Assembly (NCBI GenBank): GCA_021804565.1
Contig: JAJZHK010000020.1
Location: forward strand, 1 to 47,422
Direction of reading: 5' to 3'
Length of the DNA: 47,422 nucleotides
Source: Pseudomonadota bacterium
GTDB lineage: Bacteria; Pseudomonadota; Gammaproteobacteria; Pseudomonadales; Moraxellaceae
In this document: piece by piece, positions 1 to 9,463 of the stretch
How positions within the stretch are numbered: the stretch's first letter is position 1
Layout: every line of letters starts with the position of its first letter
Made by a program: the position numbers and the translations under genes
Notes under the pieces: generated by a model
What the model was told of the DNA's origin: nothing
The model's input: only the letters and a program-made list of their open reading frames with translations
Database searches by the model: none

Positions 1-145
1 TCTCATAGCTGACGATCACACCACGGTAAGCCATCATCTCCTCAACGTCCCGATAGCTGAGGCAACAGCGGAAGTACAGCCAGACGCACTGGCTGATGAC
101 GTCAATGGGGAAACGATGGCGAGGGTAACGACGGTCAGTAGTCAT
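1..145 (-). CDS. IS6-family transposase, N-terminal fragment cut by window edge
   Basis: On the minus strand an ATG at 145 opens a frame that runs off the left edge (48 residues visible). It begins MTTDRRYPRHRFP and continues with ISQCVWLYFRCCLSYRDVEE. This is the characteristic N-terminus of IS6/IS26-family DDE transposases, in which the family's RHRFP-like start and LSYRDVEEMM helix precede the catalytic domain. The catalytic residues are outside the window, so completeness cannot be judged. The element sits directly downstream of the HepT gene and could have displaced whatever once followed it. Confidence 0.85.
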   Translation of the reverse strand, partial: MTTDRRYPRHRFPIDVISQCVWLYFRCCLSYRDVEEMMAYRGVIVSYE

Positions 146-183
146 GCCTCATTGCACCATACAGAGGTTTACTTGACAACACC
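1..183 (-). mobile_element. left-edge fragment of an IS6-family insertion sequence
   Basis: The first 183 bases look like one end of an IS6 (IS26-like) element whose body lies outside the window. The minus-strand reading frame is an IS6 transposase start, and about 26 bases upstream of its ATG the sequence GGTGTTGTCAAGT (minus strand, 183 to 171) has the look of the short terminal repeat. The exact end is inferred, because the other terminal repeat is not in the window. Confidence 0.6.
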
Positions 184-243
184 GCGCAAATATAGACAGA
201 ATACGTCGTATGGTTTCGCGCTGAGTTGTACTCAAACCATCAC

Positions 244-651
244 TCACTGCAATATCTCCTGCATCAGAAAGAAATAAAGCTCATCTAACACGGTAAGGTA
301 ATGCTGGCGAATATCGGTGACTACTTTCTCAAAGGTTTCAAAATTATAGGTATGAGAAATTTTGTTGCGGGCATCAAGCGCATTTTGCCAGGTTTCACCA
401 TCTTTGATGATTCCCGCTTCAAAAGCCTTGCGAATGACTGCGCGTGGCGTTATCTGATCAAAGACAACATTCTGGCTTTCCAGATAATCTTTCATCGTTT
501 TCCATGCCAACTCCATGGTGTACTCGAAACGCTGAATCACCCCCTCCTTTTCAAGCTGTGACAGTGTTTCCTGTTCCATAGCTTCGCGCAGCAAGATGAA
601 GGCGCGCTTGTAATTGTCAAAACGGTATTTCCAACGTGCTTGTTCAGTCAT
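244..651 (-). CDS. HepT-like HEPN toxin (HI0074 / nucleotidyltransferase substrate-binding family)
   Basis: This 135-residue protein matches the HI0074 'nucleotidyltransferase substrate-binding' family of all-alpha HEPN proteins. Residues 95-102 read RNKISHTY, which is the RX4HXY motif: Arg95 and His100 form the HEPN RNase site. Tyr102 is at the position that, in characterised MntA-HepT systems, is AMPylated by the MNT antitoxin. The frame is intact and of normal length. An MNT partner is expected next to it, but none is visible: an IS6 element lies downstream, and upstream there is only a short frame ending in an ATGA overlap with this start. Its base composition is lower in GC than the rest of the window, consistent with acquisition. 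The family is sure; whether the toxin is active without its partner is unknown. Confidence 0.85.
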   Translation of the reverse strand: MTEQARWKYRFDNYKRAFILLREAMEQETLSQLEKEGVIQRFEYTMELAWKTMKDYLESQNVVFDQITPRAVIRKAFEAGIIKDGETWQNALDARNKISHTYNFETFEKVVTDIRQHYLTVLDELYFFLMQEILQ

Positions 652-763
652 GCGCCTTCTCCAAAACTCAATTCATTCAAATTGGCCTCGATGATCCTGT
701 CCCAGGAGGTGGTGTAACAGCGTTGGCCCATGTTCTCTTCGGTAGGCATGGTTTGCTGTAAGG
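650..763 (-). other. short open remnant ending in ATGA overlap with the HepT gene
   Basis: On the minus strand a frame with an ATG at about 750 encodes 33 residues ending in LNELSFGEGA. Its TGA overlaps the HepT start as ATGA, the arrangement expected of a translationally coupled upstream gene. The frame continues open upstream until it meets the end of the IS256 transposase relic. It may be the C-terminal tail of a gene destroyed by that element, but I do not recognise it and it does not resemble an MNT-domain end. It could also be chance. Confidence 0.3.
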
Positions 764-1012
764 TCAGGCTGCCATGGTGGGCAAGGTGACCATCGCATCA
801 TCGCTCAAGGGAGCCATGGTTTCCAGTGTCATGTAGCGGGCCCGTTGCACAGCCCACTCATCATTCTGCTCCAGAAGTATCGCGCCGACCAGGCGAACGA
901 TGGCCTTCTCCTTGGGAGAGATCCCCACCACGTCGGTGCGCCGTAGGATCTCGCCGTTCAGCCGCTCTATGGGCTTGGTGGAGTGCAGTTTGGGGAGATG
1001 CGCTACGGGGAA
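764..1012 (-). pseudogene. IS256-family (mutator) transposase, C-terminal remnant
   Basis: The minus-strand frame contains LHSTKPIERLNGEILRR, then DVVGISPKEKAIVRLVGA, then LLEQNDEWAVQRARYMTLET. This is the conserved C-terminal end of IS256/mutator-type transposases. Only about 80 residues remain of a protein usually near 400 residues, and the DDE catalytic residues are gone. Similarity begins about at base 1012, a few bases before the left end of the IS3 relic at 1019. The IS3 element therefore probably inserted into, or recombined with, this gene. It is not functional. Confidence 0.8.
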
Positions 1013-1074
1013 GTGTAATGACCCACTGAAGAGCTGCACAGCGTATAGTGCCCTCACTGAAGGAGCTGAATGCT

Positions 1075-1868
1075 GTGAATGAACCCGATATCAAGCGCTG
1101 GACCGCCAAGCGCAAGGCAGCTTTGGTCAAGGAGCTGATCCGTGGCCAGACGATGATTGCTGAGGCTGCCAGGCAGCATGACCTGCTGCCCTCAGAGATC
1201 GAGAAGTGGGTTGAAGATGCCGAAGCGGCTATGGTGAACGCTCTCCGGGCCAACCCCCGTGAAGTCACCGAGCTCTACGAGAAAAAGATAGAAGAGCTTC
1301 AGGCAGCCTACGGCGGAGCTCAAAGCCCGAAAAAAATTGAACCGTCATCTCGGCCTGGAAGAGGGCTGATGCACCAAGTCCAGGCGGAGATGGCGCAAGC
1401 CGGTGATAGGGTTAGCGTCAGCCAGCTGTGTCGGTGGTTCGGGGTGCCTCGTCGCACATTCTACTACCGACAAGTGAAACATAGGCCTAAGGTCAATGAG
1501 GTGCTGGCAGGCCGCATCAAGCAGTTTATTGAGCAGCATAGTTATGCGGGTTACCGGACCATCGCCCACAACCTGGGCCTGAACCGGAACACGGTGCAGC
1601 GTATCAACCAACTCAAGGGCTGGCAGGTCAGGCAGCGCAGCATTGGCTTTCGCCCCCGGGCGCGCAGTATGCCTTCGGAGGCAGCGTCACCGAATGAGCG
1701 TTGGTCGACCGATATGACACGAGTCTGGTGTGGCCCGAATGATCGCTGGAGCGCACTGAGCGTGGTGATGGACTGCCATACCCGGGAGATCCTGGGCTGA
1801 CGTTTGTCACGTAACGGCAACGCCAAGGCAGCGGAAGCCACCTTGGAGGATGCGCTGATGAGTAGAGC
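1075..1868 (+). pseudogene. IS3-family transposase OrfA-OrfB relic (fused, nonsense-mutated, 3' truncated)
   Basis: A GTG at 1075 with AAGGAG at 1060-1065 opens OrfA (NEPDIKRWTAKRKAALVKEL, a helix-turn-helix region). OrfB follows, with VSQLCRWFGVPRRTFYYR and the start of the DDE domain (NERWSTDMTRVWC). OrfA and OrfB normally lie in different frames. Here they read as one frame, because bases appear to be missing near 1314: the +1 frame still encodes the usual OrfA tail ELKARKKLNRHLG and its stop. A TGA at 1798-1800 replaces the Trp codon expected in LGWRLSR, after which the frame resumes as RLSRNGNAKAAEATLEDAL until about 1868. An ATG at 1048 is in frame but too far upstream to be OrfA's start. 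Confidence 0.8.
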
Positions 1869-1949
1869 CAAGCTTTTTGATGGGTTAAGGCGGGTTTTTG
1901 ATCAAGATGCGCGATGGTCAATGGGTAATCCCCCTCAGGGAGCTTGATT

Positions 1950-1978
1950 AAAAGCCCCCTTCGGAGGAGTCTCTTTTT
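1950..1978 (+). terminator. weak terminator-like hairpin in the IS relic
   Basis: AAAAG and CCCC, then a TTCG loop, then GAGG and a T5 tract can pair as an imperfect stem. It has the shape of a decayed intrinsic terminator, but one mismatch in the short stem and the surrounding relic sequence make its function doubtful. Confidence 0.3.
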
Positions 1979-2078
1979 CACCACAAAAACGAGACGCTGC
2001 AGCGGCCCCGGTAGGATCGACCGCGACGCAGTTGCATGACCCTTCGTCGGTGCGTTTAGGTGTGCTGATCAATAAGGC

Positions 2079-2104
2079 ATTCTGACCTGGAATCAGGTCA
2101 GAAT
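2079..2104. repeat. perfect 11-bp inverted repeat
   Basis: ATTCTGACCTG and CAGGTCAGAAT flank the 4-base loop GAAT, a perfect palindromic hairpin near the right part of the IS3 relic. It lacks a T-tract, so it does not look like an intrinsic terminator. It may be a remnant of a mobile-element end or a protein-binding site. Confidence 0.6.
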
Positions 2105-2176
2105 GGGTCAGCATTAGGTTCGTGGAAGTTCTACTTCAACCGTAAGGCTGGCGCCTTACCGATTTTCAGTGGGTCG

Positions 2177-2596
2177 CTGTGGTCATAGACAAGCGCAATT
2201 GCAAGGACCGCTATCAGGACCGGCGTATCTCTAGAGCACCTGGTGCGGGCGTTGCGGCGGGAGTGCGGCTATCGGCGGCTGAAGGGTGCAGTCGAGGACC
2301 ATGCGCTGACCTGCATCGTGTGTGAGGCACGTGGGGTCAAGGAGGGTGCTGCGCCGCATCCGTGACGGTTCGAGCTGATCATTGCCGACAGGAGAAGCAA
2401 CTCAGAAGACCTGCACGGTGCCGACTTGACCGCGCGGGCCATCGGCTTGACGGTGCTAGGGCCGGACGGGCTCATCCGCTGAAAATGATAAATGGCAAGG
2501 ATTCTGCCATAATGCACACCCTGTCCTGTCAAGACAGGGTGTGCGTGCTGCCAAGGGGTTGAAGTTCAGGATGCGTTCGTGCGATAGGATTCGATA
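2177..2596. other. gene-less stretch between IS relic and polysaccharide locus
   Basis: I recognise no gene here. One plus-strand frame (2189-2482) has coding-like content with a single internal TGA at about 2363. It reads EHLVRALRRECGYRRLKGAV, and further on GLTVLGPDGLIR, and might be the decayed end of an unknown gene. The last 80 bases contain a perfect hairpin (2514-2544), an AT-rich CATAAT at 2509-2514, and a weak AGGA ribosome-binding site (2586-2589) for the next gene. No JUMPstart/ops (GGCGGTAG) element was seen. Confidence 0.5.
2514..2544. repeat. perfect 12-bp inverted repeat upstream of the polysaccharide operon
   Basis: GCACACCCTGTC (2514-2525) and GACAGGGTGTGC (2533-2544) flank a 7-base loop. 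It ends 52 bases before the first gene of the glycan operon. No T-run follows, so it is more likely an operator, an mRNA leader hairpin or a mobile-element scar than a terminator. Confidence 0.6.
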
Positions 2597-4537
2597 ATGC
2601 TGAAAATATGGCGTGACCGACGCTCGCCCAGCGTGCGCCTGTGGTTGTTGGGACTGCCACGGCCCTTTAAGAAGGCCATCCTTTTTCTGGTTGACCTGTG
2701 TTTGCTGCCTCTGGCGGTGTGGTTGGCCTTCGACCTGCGCCTCGGCCTGTTGTGGTGGCCGACGAATGGCTATGAGCTGATCCCCCCTTTCGTCGCCGTT
2801 GCGGTGACCCTGGCGATGTTCGTGCAGCGCGGCCTCTATCAAACCGTGGTGCGTTATATGCACGCCTCGGCGGTCAGCATTTTGTTGACCGGCGTTTCCC
2901 TGGGCACCCTGGCTTTCGCGGCAGCCAGCCAGATGGCGGCGGTGCCCCAGCCACGCTCCGTGCCCCTGCTGTACTGGTTCATCGCCTTGTCCCTGGTCGG
3001 TGGGGCGCGTCTGTTCGCCCAGGTCTATCTGCGTCGCTTTGCCGCCGGTCTCGTCGAACCGGTGATCATCTATGGGGCCGGTTCAACCGGCTCGCAACTT
3101 GGACAGGCGCTGTCGCAGGGCCTGGGTCACTGTGTCGTCGCCTATATCGACGACAACCCGCAGCTGCATCGTATGGTCGTCCACGGGGTGCGTGTCTACC
3201 GGCGACAAGACATCGATGCCTTGCTGAAAACCTATAGCGTCAAACAGATCTTCCTGGCGGTGCCTTCGGCGACACGCGATCAGCGCCGCGAGATTCTCTC
3301 TTTCCTCGAGCCCTGGGCGCTGCGCGTGCGTACCCTGCCCTCGATGGAGGAGGTGGTGTCGGGGCATCTGCGTATCGACGAGGTGCGTGACGTCGCCATC
3401 GACGACCTGCTCGGTCGTGAACCGGTACCGCCGCGTCAGGACCTGCTCGAGGCCTGCCTCAAGCGCAAGGTGGTGATGGTCACCGGTGCCGGTGGCAGTA
3501 TCGGCTCGGCGCTGTGCCGGCAGATCGTGCGTCTGGGACCGCGCAGCCTGATCCTTTACGAGGTCTGTGAGTACGCGCTTTATCGCGTGCAGATGGAGCT
3601 GCAGCCTTTGGCGCAGGCGCATGGGGTCAATCTGCACGCTGTGCTCGGCAATATCCGCGATGAGCGCCGGCTGTTGTCGGTCTTGATGACCCACCAGGTG
3701 CAGACGGTCTACCATACGGCGGCCTACAAGCACGTGCCCATGGTCGAGAACAATGTCATCGAGGGCGTCAGCAACAATCTTTTCGGCACCCGCACCCTGG
3801 CTGAGGCTGCGCTGCAGGCAGCGGTCGAGACCTTTGTGCTCATCTCCACCGACAAGGCGGTTCGGCCGACCAATGTCATGGGGGCGAGCAAGCGTATGGC
3901 GGAGATGGTGCTCCAGGATATGTCCAGGCGGATCGGGATCTCGACGCGTTTTGCCATCGTCCGTTTTGGCAATGTGCTGGGCTCCTCCGGTTCGGTGGTG
4001 CCTTTGTTCATGGAGCAGATACGCCTCGGCGGGCCGGTGACGGTCACCCATCCCGAGGTGATACGCTTTTTCATGACCATTCCGGAAGCGGCGCAGCTGG
4101 TGATACAGGCCGGCGCCCTGGCGAGTGGGGGCGACGTCTTTCTCCTCGATATGGGCGCGCCCGTGCGCATCGCCGAACTGGCGCGTAAAATGATCCACCT
4201 CGCCGGCTTGCGTGTGCGCGAGCCCAACTGTCCTGAGGGAGATATCGAAATTCACTACACCGGCCTGCGCCCCGGCGAAAAACTCTACGAAGAACTGCTG
4301 ATCAGCGGTGATGTGGCCGGTACGGTGCATCCGCGTATCCTGCGCGCCCAGGAGACCGCCATCGGCGCTCGCGAACTCGAGCAGGCGCTGCACAAAGTGC
4401 AGACCTTGCTGGGCGCCGGCGAGGACCAGGCCCTGGCACGTTTTGTGATCAGTTTTGCCTATGGCGCGCAGGAGGCTGCGGCGGCGCACAATGTCATCAC
4501 CCTCAATGCGCGAGCCATGGAGGGTGGCGCAGCATGA
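2597..4537 (+). CDS. WbpM/CapD-like membrane nucleotide-sugar 4,6-dehydratase
   Basis: This 646-residue protein has the layout of WbpM/CapD/PglF enzymes. There are four N-terminal membrane helices (about residues 20-145), a first Rossmann fold (VIIYGAGSTGSQLG near residue 156), and a catalytic SDR domain opening with VTGAGGSIGSALC near residue 295. The catalytic loop reads MGASKRMAE (Met428 to Lys432); this subfamily uses a Met/Lys pair where other SDRs use Tyr/Lys. Such enzymes convert UDP-GlcNAc to UDP-4-keto-6-deoxy-HexNAc at the inner membrane, feeding QuiNAc, FucNAc or bacillosamine synthesis. No dedicated aminotransferase or second reductase is beside it. The start has a weak AGGA site 7 bases upstream. 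It is the first gene of the glycan operon and overlaps manC by ATGA. Confidence 0.9.
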   Translation: MLKIWRDRRSPSVRLWLLGLPRPFKKAILFLVDLCLLPLAVWLAFDLRLGLLWWPTNGYELIPPFVAVAVTLAMFVQRGLYQTVVRYMHASAVSILLTGVSLGTLAFAAASQMAAVPQPRSVPLLYWFIALSLVGGARLFAQVYLRRFAAGLVEPVIIYGAGSTGSQLGQALSQGLGHCVVAYIDDNPQLHRMVVHGVRVYRRQDIDALLKTYSVKQIFLAVPSATRDQRREILSFLEPWALRVRTLPSMEEVVSGHLRIDEVRDVAIDDLLGREPVPPRQDLLEACLKRKVVMVTGAGGSIGSALCRQIVRLGPRSLILYEVCEYALYRVQMELQPLAQAHGVNLHAVLGNIRDERRLLSVLMTHQVQTVYHTAAYKHVPMVENNVIEGVSNNLFGTRTLAEAALQAAVETFVLISTDKAVRPTNVMGASKRMAEMVLQDMSRRIGISTRFAIVRFGNVLGSSGSVVPLFMEQIRLGGPVTVTHPEVIRFFMTIPEAAQLVIQAGALASGGDVFLLDMGAPVRIAELARKMIHLAGLRVREPNCPEGDIEIHYTGLRPGEKLYEELLISGDVAGTVHPRILRAQETAIGARELEQALHKVQTLLGAGEDQALARFVISFAYGAQEAAAAHNVITLNARAMEGGAA

Positions 4538-5958
4538 GCCTATGGCCGGTGATCATGTCGGGGGGGGCGGGCACACGGCTGTGGCCGGTGTCGCGCGAAC
4601 TGCATCCTAAGCCCTTCATGCGCATGCCTGATGGTCAGTCGCTTTTGCAAAAGGCCTTGTTGCGCAGCCTGGCTTTGGCGGACGTCCAGGACCTCATCAC
4701 GGTGACCCAGCGCGATCTCTATTTTCAGACGCTTGATGAGTACCAGCGCCTGCAGCGCGATCTGCCGCATCTGTCGTTTCTGCTCGAGCCGGTGGGGCGT
4801 AACACCGCCCCGGCGATCGCCATGGCCGCCTTGCACGCCCGTGAACACGGTGGCGATGAGTCCATACTGCTGGTTCTGTCGGCCGACCATTTGATGCGTG
4901 ACGAAGGCTTGGCCAGCCTCGTCGAGCGTGCCTGCGAGCTGGCCCGGCAGTCGTATCTGGTGACCTTCGGCATGGCAGCACAGGGCCCGGAGACCGGCTT
5001 TGGTTATATACAGCATCGCGGTGAGCAGGTGCTGCGCTTCGTCGAAAAACCCGATCGAGCCCGTGCCGAGGCCTTCCTCGCCAGCGGCGACTATCTGTGG
5101 AATGCCGGCATGTTCTGCTGGCGCGCCGACGTCCTGCTCGCTGAACTGGGCCGCCATGCCCCCAAGCTGCTGGCCGATGCGCAGCAGGCTTACGCACAGT
5201 CCAGCGTCATTCAGGGCGAGGGCCTGCTGCAGCGTTCCTTCCCGCTCGACAGCTTCGCCGCCTTGGCGTCCATCTCCATCGATCACGCTTTGATGGAGCA
5301 CTCCGACAGGATCGCCGTCATCCGCAGCGATCTCGGCTGGAGCGACGTCGGCAGCTGGCGGGCCATGGCGCTGACGCAGGAGGCGGATGCGCACGGTAAT
5401 CGCGTGCGCGGCGACGTCTTGCTTGAGGATGTCACGCACAGCTATATCCAGGCCGATAACCGCCTGGTGGCGGCGATCGGCCTGCGCGATCTGATCGTGA
5501 TCGACACCGCCGATGCCCTGCTGGTTGCCCACAAAGACCACGATCAGGACGTCAAACGTGTCGTCGAGACCCTCAAGCTGCGGGGGGGCGAACTGCACCG
5601 CCTGCACCGTACCGTGCACAGGCCCTGGGGCAGCTACACCGTGCTCGAGGAAGGGGTGGGGTTCAAGATCAAGCGCATCGTCGTGCGCCCCGGCGGGATC
5701 CTGTCTTTGCAGCGGCATCAGCGACGCAGTGAGCACTGGGTGGTGGTCAGCGGCCAGGCCCAGGTCGTCCACGCTGAGCGCTGCATCGCCCTGCTCGCGG
5801 GTGAGTCGACCTTCATTCCGGCCGGGGATCAACACCGCCTGGCCAATACCGGCAACGAGGACCTGGTGATCATCGAAGTGCAATGTGGTGATTATCTGGG
5901 TGAGGATGACATCGTGCGCCTGGAGGACGTCTATGGGCGCTCCGATGCCAGGCTTTGA
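4534..5958 (+). CDS. manC: mannose-1-phosphate guanylyltransferase / mannose-6-phosphate isomerase
   Basis: This 474-residue bifunctional enzyme is of the AlgA/WbpW/ManC type. The nucleotidyltransferase domain opens with GGAGTRLWPVSRE (residues 10-22) and contains the sugar-binding FVEKP. The C-terminal cupin carries QRHQRRSEHW (about residues 393-402), the type II phosphomannose isomerase zinc-site motif. It makes mannose-6-phosphate and GDP-mannose for the Gmd/Rmd pair downstream. In the signature, the usual PKQF reads PKPF. It starts inside the stop of the dehydratase gene (ATGA), implying coupled translation. The Pseudomonas A-band counterpart would be wbpW. Confidence 0.95.
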   Translation: MSLWPVIMSGGAGTRLWPVSRELHPKPFMRMPDGQSLLQKALLRSLALADVQDLITVTQRDLYFQTLDEYQRLQRDLPHLSFLLEPVGRNTAPAIAMAALHAREHGGDESILLVLSADHLMRDEGLASLVERACELARQSYLVTFGMAAQGPETGFGYIQHRGEQVLRFVEKPDRARAEAFLASGDYLWNAGMFCWRADVLLAELGRHAPKLLADAQQAYAQSSVIQGEGLLQRSFPLDSFAALASISIDHALMEHSDRIAVIRSDLGWSDVGSWRAMALTQEADAHGNRVRGDVLLEDVTHSYIQADNRLVAAIGLRDLIVIDTADALLVAHKDHDQDVKRVVETLKLRGGELHRLHRTVHRPWGSYTVLEEGVGFKIKRIVVRPGGILSLQRHQRRSEHWVVVSGQAQVVHAERCIALLAGESTFIPAGDQHRLANTGNEDLVIIEVQCGDYLGEDDIVRLEDVYGRSDARL

Positions 5959-6751
5959 TCTGCCGGCGCCGATCTGGCGCTCGGCGCTGGCCGATGTCCT
6001 CGCCGCCTTTCAGGCCTGGCCGCGTATTCTCTACCTGGCCTGGGGGGACACCGTCGCCCGTTATCGACGTAGCCTGCTCGGCCCCTTGTGGATGACCTTG
6101 GGTGCCGCCGCCGGAGGCTTGGGTCTGGGCACCATGTGGAGCTATCTGTTCCATGTCGATCGCGAGAACTTCATCGCCACGATCACCGTCGGCCTGCTCG
6201 TCTGGCAGTTCATCGCCGCCATTCTGGTGGAGTCGCCGACCCTGTTTGTCAGTCAGGCGACGCTGATGCGCAACCTGCGTATCCCGGTTTTTTATCATGT
6301 CCTGGCCTTGATGGCGCGCCAGCTGATCACCTTTTTGCACAACTCGGTGGTCATCGTTTTTGTGCTCTGGGCCTGGTCCAGCCATAGCACACACCTCCTG
6401 CTCAGCCTGCTCGGCGCCCTGCTGGTGCTCGGCAATCTGCTGTGGATGTCGCTGCTGCTGGCGCTGCTCGGCGCCCGCCTGCGCGACGTCGGCCCCCTGG
6501 TACAAAACCTGATGCCCCTGCTGTTCTTCCTCACCCCGATCATGTTCAAGCCCCAGGCGCTGGCGACGCATCAGTGGATGGTGTGGTGGAATCCGCTCAG
6601 CTATATGGTGTGCATCCTGCGTGATCCCCTCCTCGGCGAGGTGCCGGCTGCTTTCGAGTACGAGGTCACGGTGCTCGCCCTGGTGCTCGGCTGGGCACTC
6701 AGTTTTTCGCTGTTTGCCTGGCGACGGGCTCGTCTGATTTACTGGGTCTAG
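5933..6751 (+). CDS. wzm: ABC polysaccharide exporter, permease (Wzm)
   Basis: This 272-residue ABC-2 type permease has about six membrane helices and resembles Wzm/RfbD/KpsM proteins. The N-terminus carries the amphipathic region before helix 1 (DTVARYRRSLLGPLWM), and the C-terminal half contains FFLTPIMFKPQAL and WNPLSYMVCILRDPLLGE, typical of O-antigen exporters. I chose the ATG at 5933, with GGAGG at 5922-5926. An in-frame ATG at 5885 lies deep inside manC. The gene overlaps manC by 26 bases and is followed 3 bases later by the ATPase. It would flip a completed lipid-linked glycan across the inner membrane. Confidence 0.93.
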   Translation: MGAPMPGFDLPAPIWRSALADVLAAFQAWPRILYLAWGDTVARYRRSLLGPLWMTLGAAAGGLGLGTMWSYLFHVDRENFIATITVGLLVWQFIAAILVESPTLFVSQATLMRNLRIPVFYHVLALMARQLITFLHNSVVIVFVLWAWSSHSTHLLLSLLGALLVLGNLLWMSLLLALLGARLRDVGPLVQNLMPLLFFLTPIMFKPQALATHQWMVWWNPLSYMVCILRDPLLGEVPAAFEYEVTVLALVLGWALSFSLFAWRRARLIYWV

Positions 6752-6754
6752 GGC

Positions 6755-8577
<1,823 letters not shown>

Positions 8578-8584
8578 GGCGGCC

Positions 8585-9463
8585 ATGACCCGTATCCTGC
8601 TTACCGGTGGCGGCGGCTTTCTCGGTCGTTATCTCGGCCCCCGGCTGGCCGCCCAGGGTGCCGAGCTGCTGACGACCTCGCTGCAGGCTCGCGCCGGTGT
8701 CGTCGCGCTCGATCTCAGCGACGCCAGCGCCTGCGCTGCGCTGCTCGCAGACTGGCAACCCCAGTGCATTGTCCATCTGGCGGCGCAGGCCTTTGTCGGG
8801 CATGGCTGCGAGGAGGACTTCTATCGCGTCAACGTGCTGGCGACCGACCATCTGCTCAAGGCCGCACTGCAGCTGCCGCAGGCCCCGTATGTGCTGGTGT
8901 GCAGCAGCGCCAATGTCTACGGCAGGGCCGCCGTGGATTGCATCGATGAGTCCTGCCCGGTGCAAGCGATCAATCACTATGCGATCAGCAAGCTGGCGAT
9001 GGAGTATCGTCTGCAGGCCTACACCGATCGTCTGCCTGTCGCCGTGGTGCGTCCTTTCAATTTCACCGGCCCGGGCCAGTCGCGCGACTTTCTCGTCGCC
9101 AAGCTGGTGCACCATTTTGCCCATCGTGAGGCTGCGGTCTCGCTCGGCAATCTGCAGGTGGCGCGTGACTTCAGCGATGTCCGTGATGTGGCGGCAGCCG
9201 TGGCCCTGCTCGTCGAGGGGCGCCACACCGGCCTGTTCAATATCGCCAGTGGCACGGCGACGCCTTTGCTGACGATCTGGGACACCCTGGTCGAGCTGTG
9301 TGCGCATCGGCCGCGTCTCCTTGTCGATCCTGCGCTCGTGCGTCACGACGAAATACCCCGTCTGTGCGGCGACGCGACGCGCCTGCGTCAGCGGACCGGC
9401 TGGCAGGCACGCATTCCGCTGCGCCAGACCCTGGCCGACATGCTGCAGGAGTCGACGCCTTGA
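8585..9463 (+). CDS. rmd: GDP-6-deoxy-D-lyxo-4-hexulose reductase (GDP-D-rhamnose synthase)
   Basis: This 292-residue extended SDR has a Rossmann motif GGGGFLGRYL near the N-terminus and catalytic YAISK (Tyr132, Lys136). Placed directly after gmd, it is most likely the Rmd-type reductase giving GDP-D-rhamnose, as in the A-band locus. PFNFTGPGQ and RDFSDVRDV are typical of Rmd/RmlD-like members. A different 4-keto reductase role (for example on the product of the WbpM-like enzyme, or making GDP-talose) cannot be excluded from sequence alone. The gap to gmd is 7 bases. Confidence 0.85.
   Translation: MTRILLTGGGGFLGRYLGPRLAAQGAELLTTSLQARAGVVALDLSDASACAALLADWQPQCIVHLAAQAFVGHGCEEDFYRVNVLATDHLLKAALQLPQAPYVLVCSSANVYGRAAVDCIDESCPVQAINHYAISKLAMEYRLQAYTDRLPVAVVRPFNFTGPGQSRDFLVAKLVHHFAHREAAVSLGNLQVARDFSDVRDVAAAVALLVEGRHTGLFNIASGTATPLLTIWDTLVELCAHRPRLLVDPALVRHDEIPRLCGDATRLRQRTGWQARIPLRQTLADMLQESTP

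Larger units (their letters stand above)
1019..2176 (+). mobile_element. decayed IS3-family element with both ends still visible
   Basis: TGACCCACTGAA at 1019-1030 and its inverted copy TTCAGTGGGTCG at 2165-2176 match at 11 of 12 positions and start with the TG/CA typical of IS3 termini. Between them lies a broken OrfA/OrfB transposase gene (about 1075-1868), followed by sequence that no longer encodes the OrfB C-terminus. The element is about 1.16 kb and lacks the catalytic end of OrfB, so it is dead. No target-site duplication is evident. Confidence 0.6.

Noticed and set aside
650..763. Short frame upstream of HepT considered as the MntA antitoxin
   Set aside because: It is only about 33-40 residues and lacks the GSxxxGxxxxxSDxD nucleotidyltransferase motif.
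2514..2544. Hairpin considered as an intrinsic terminator
   Set aside because: No run of T residues follows on either strand.
1..2596. Considered as a complete composite transposon or integron
   Set aside because: The IS6, IS256 and IS3 pieces are different families, truncated and nested. No second IS6 copy, integrase or attC site is visible.
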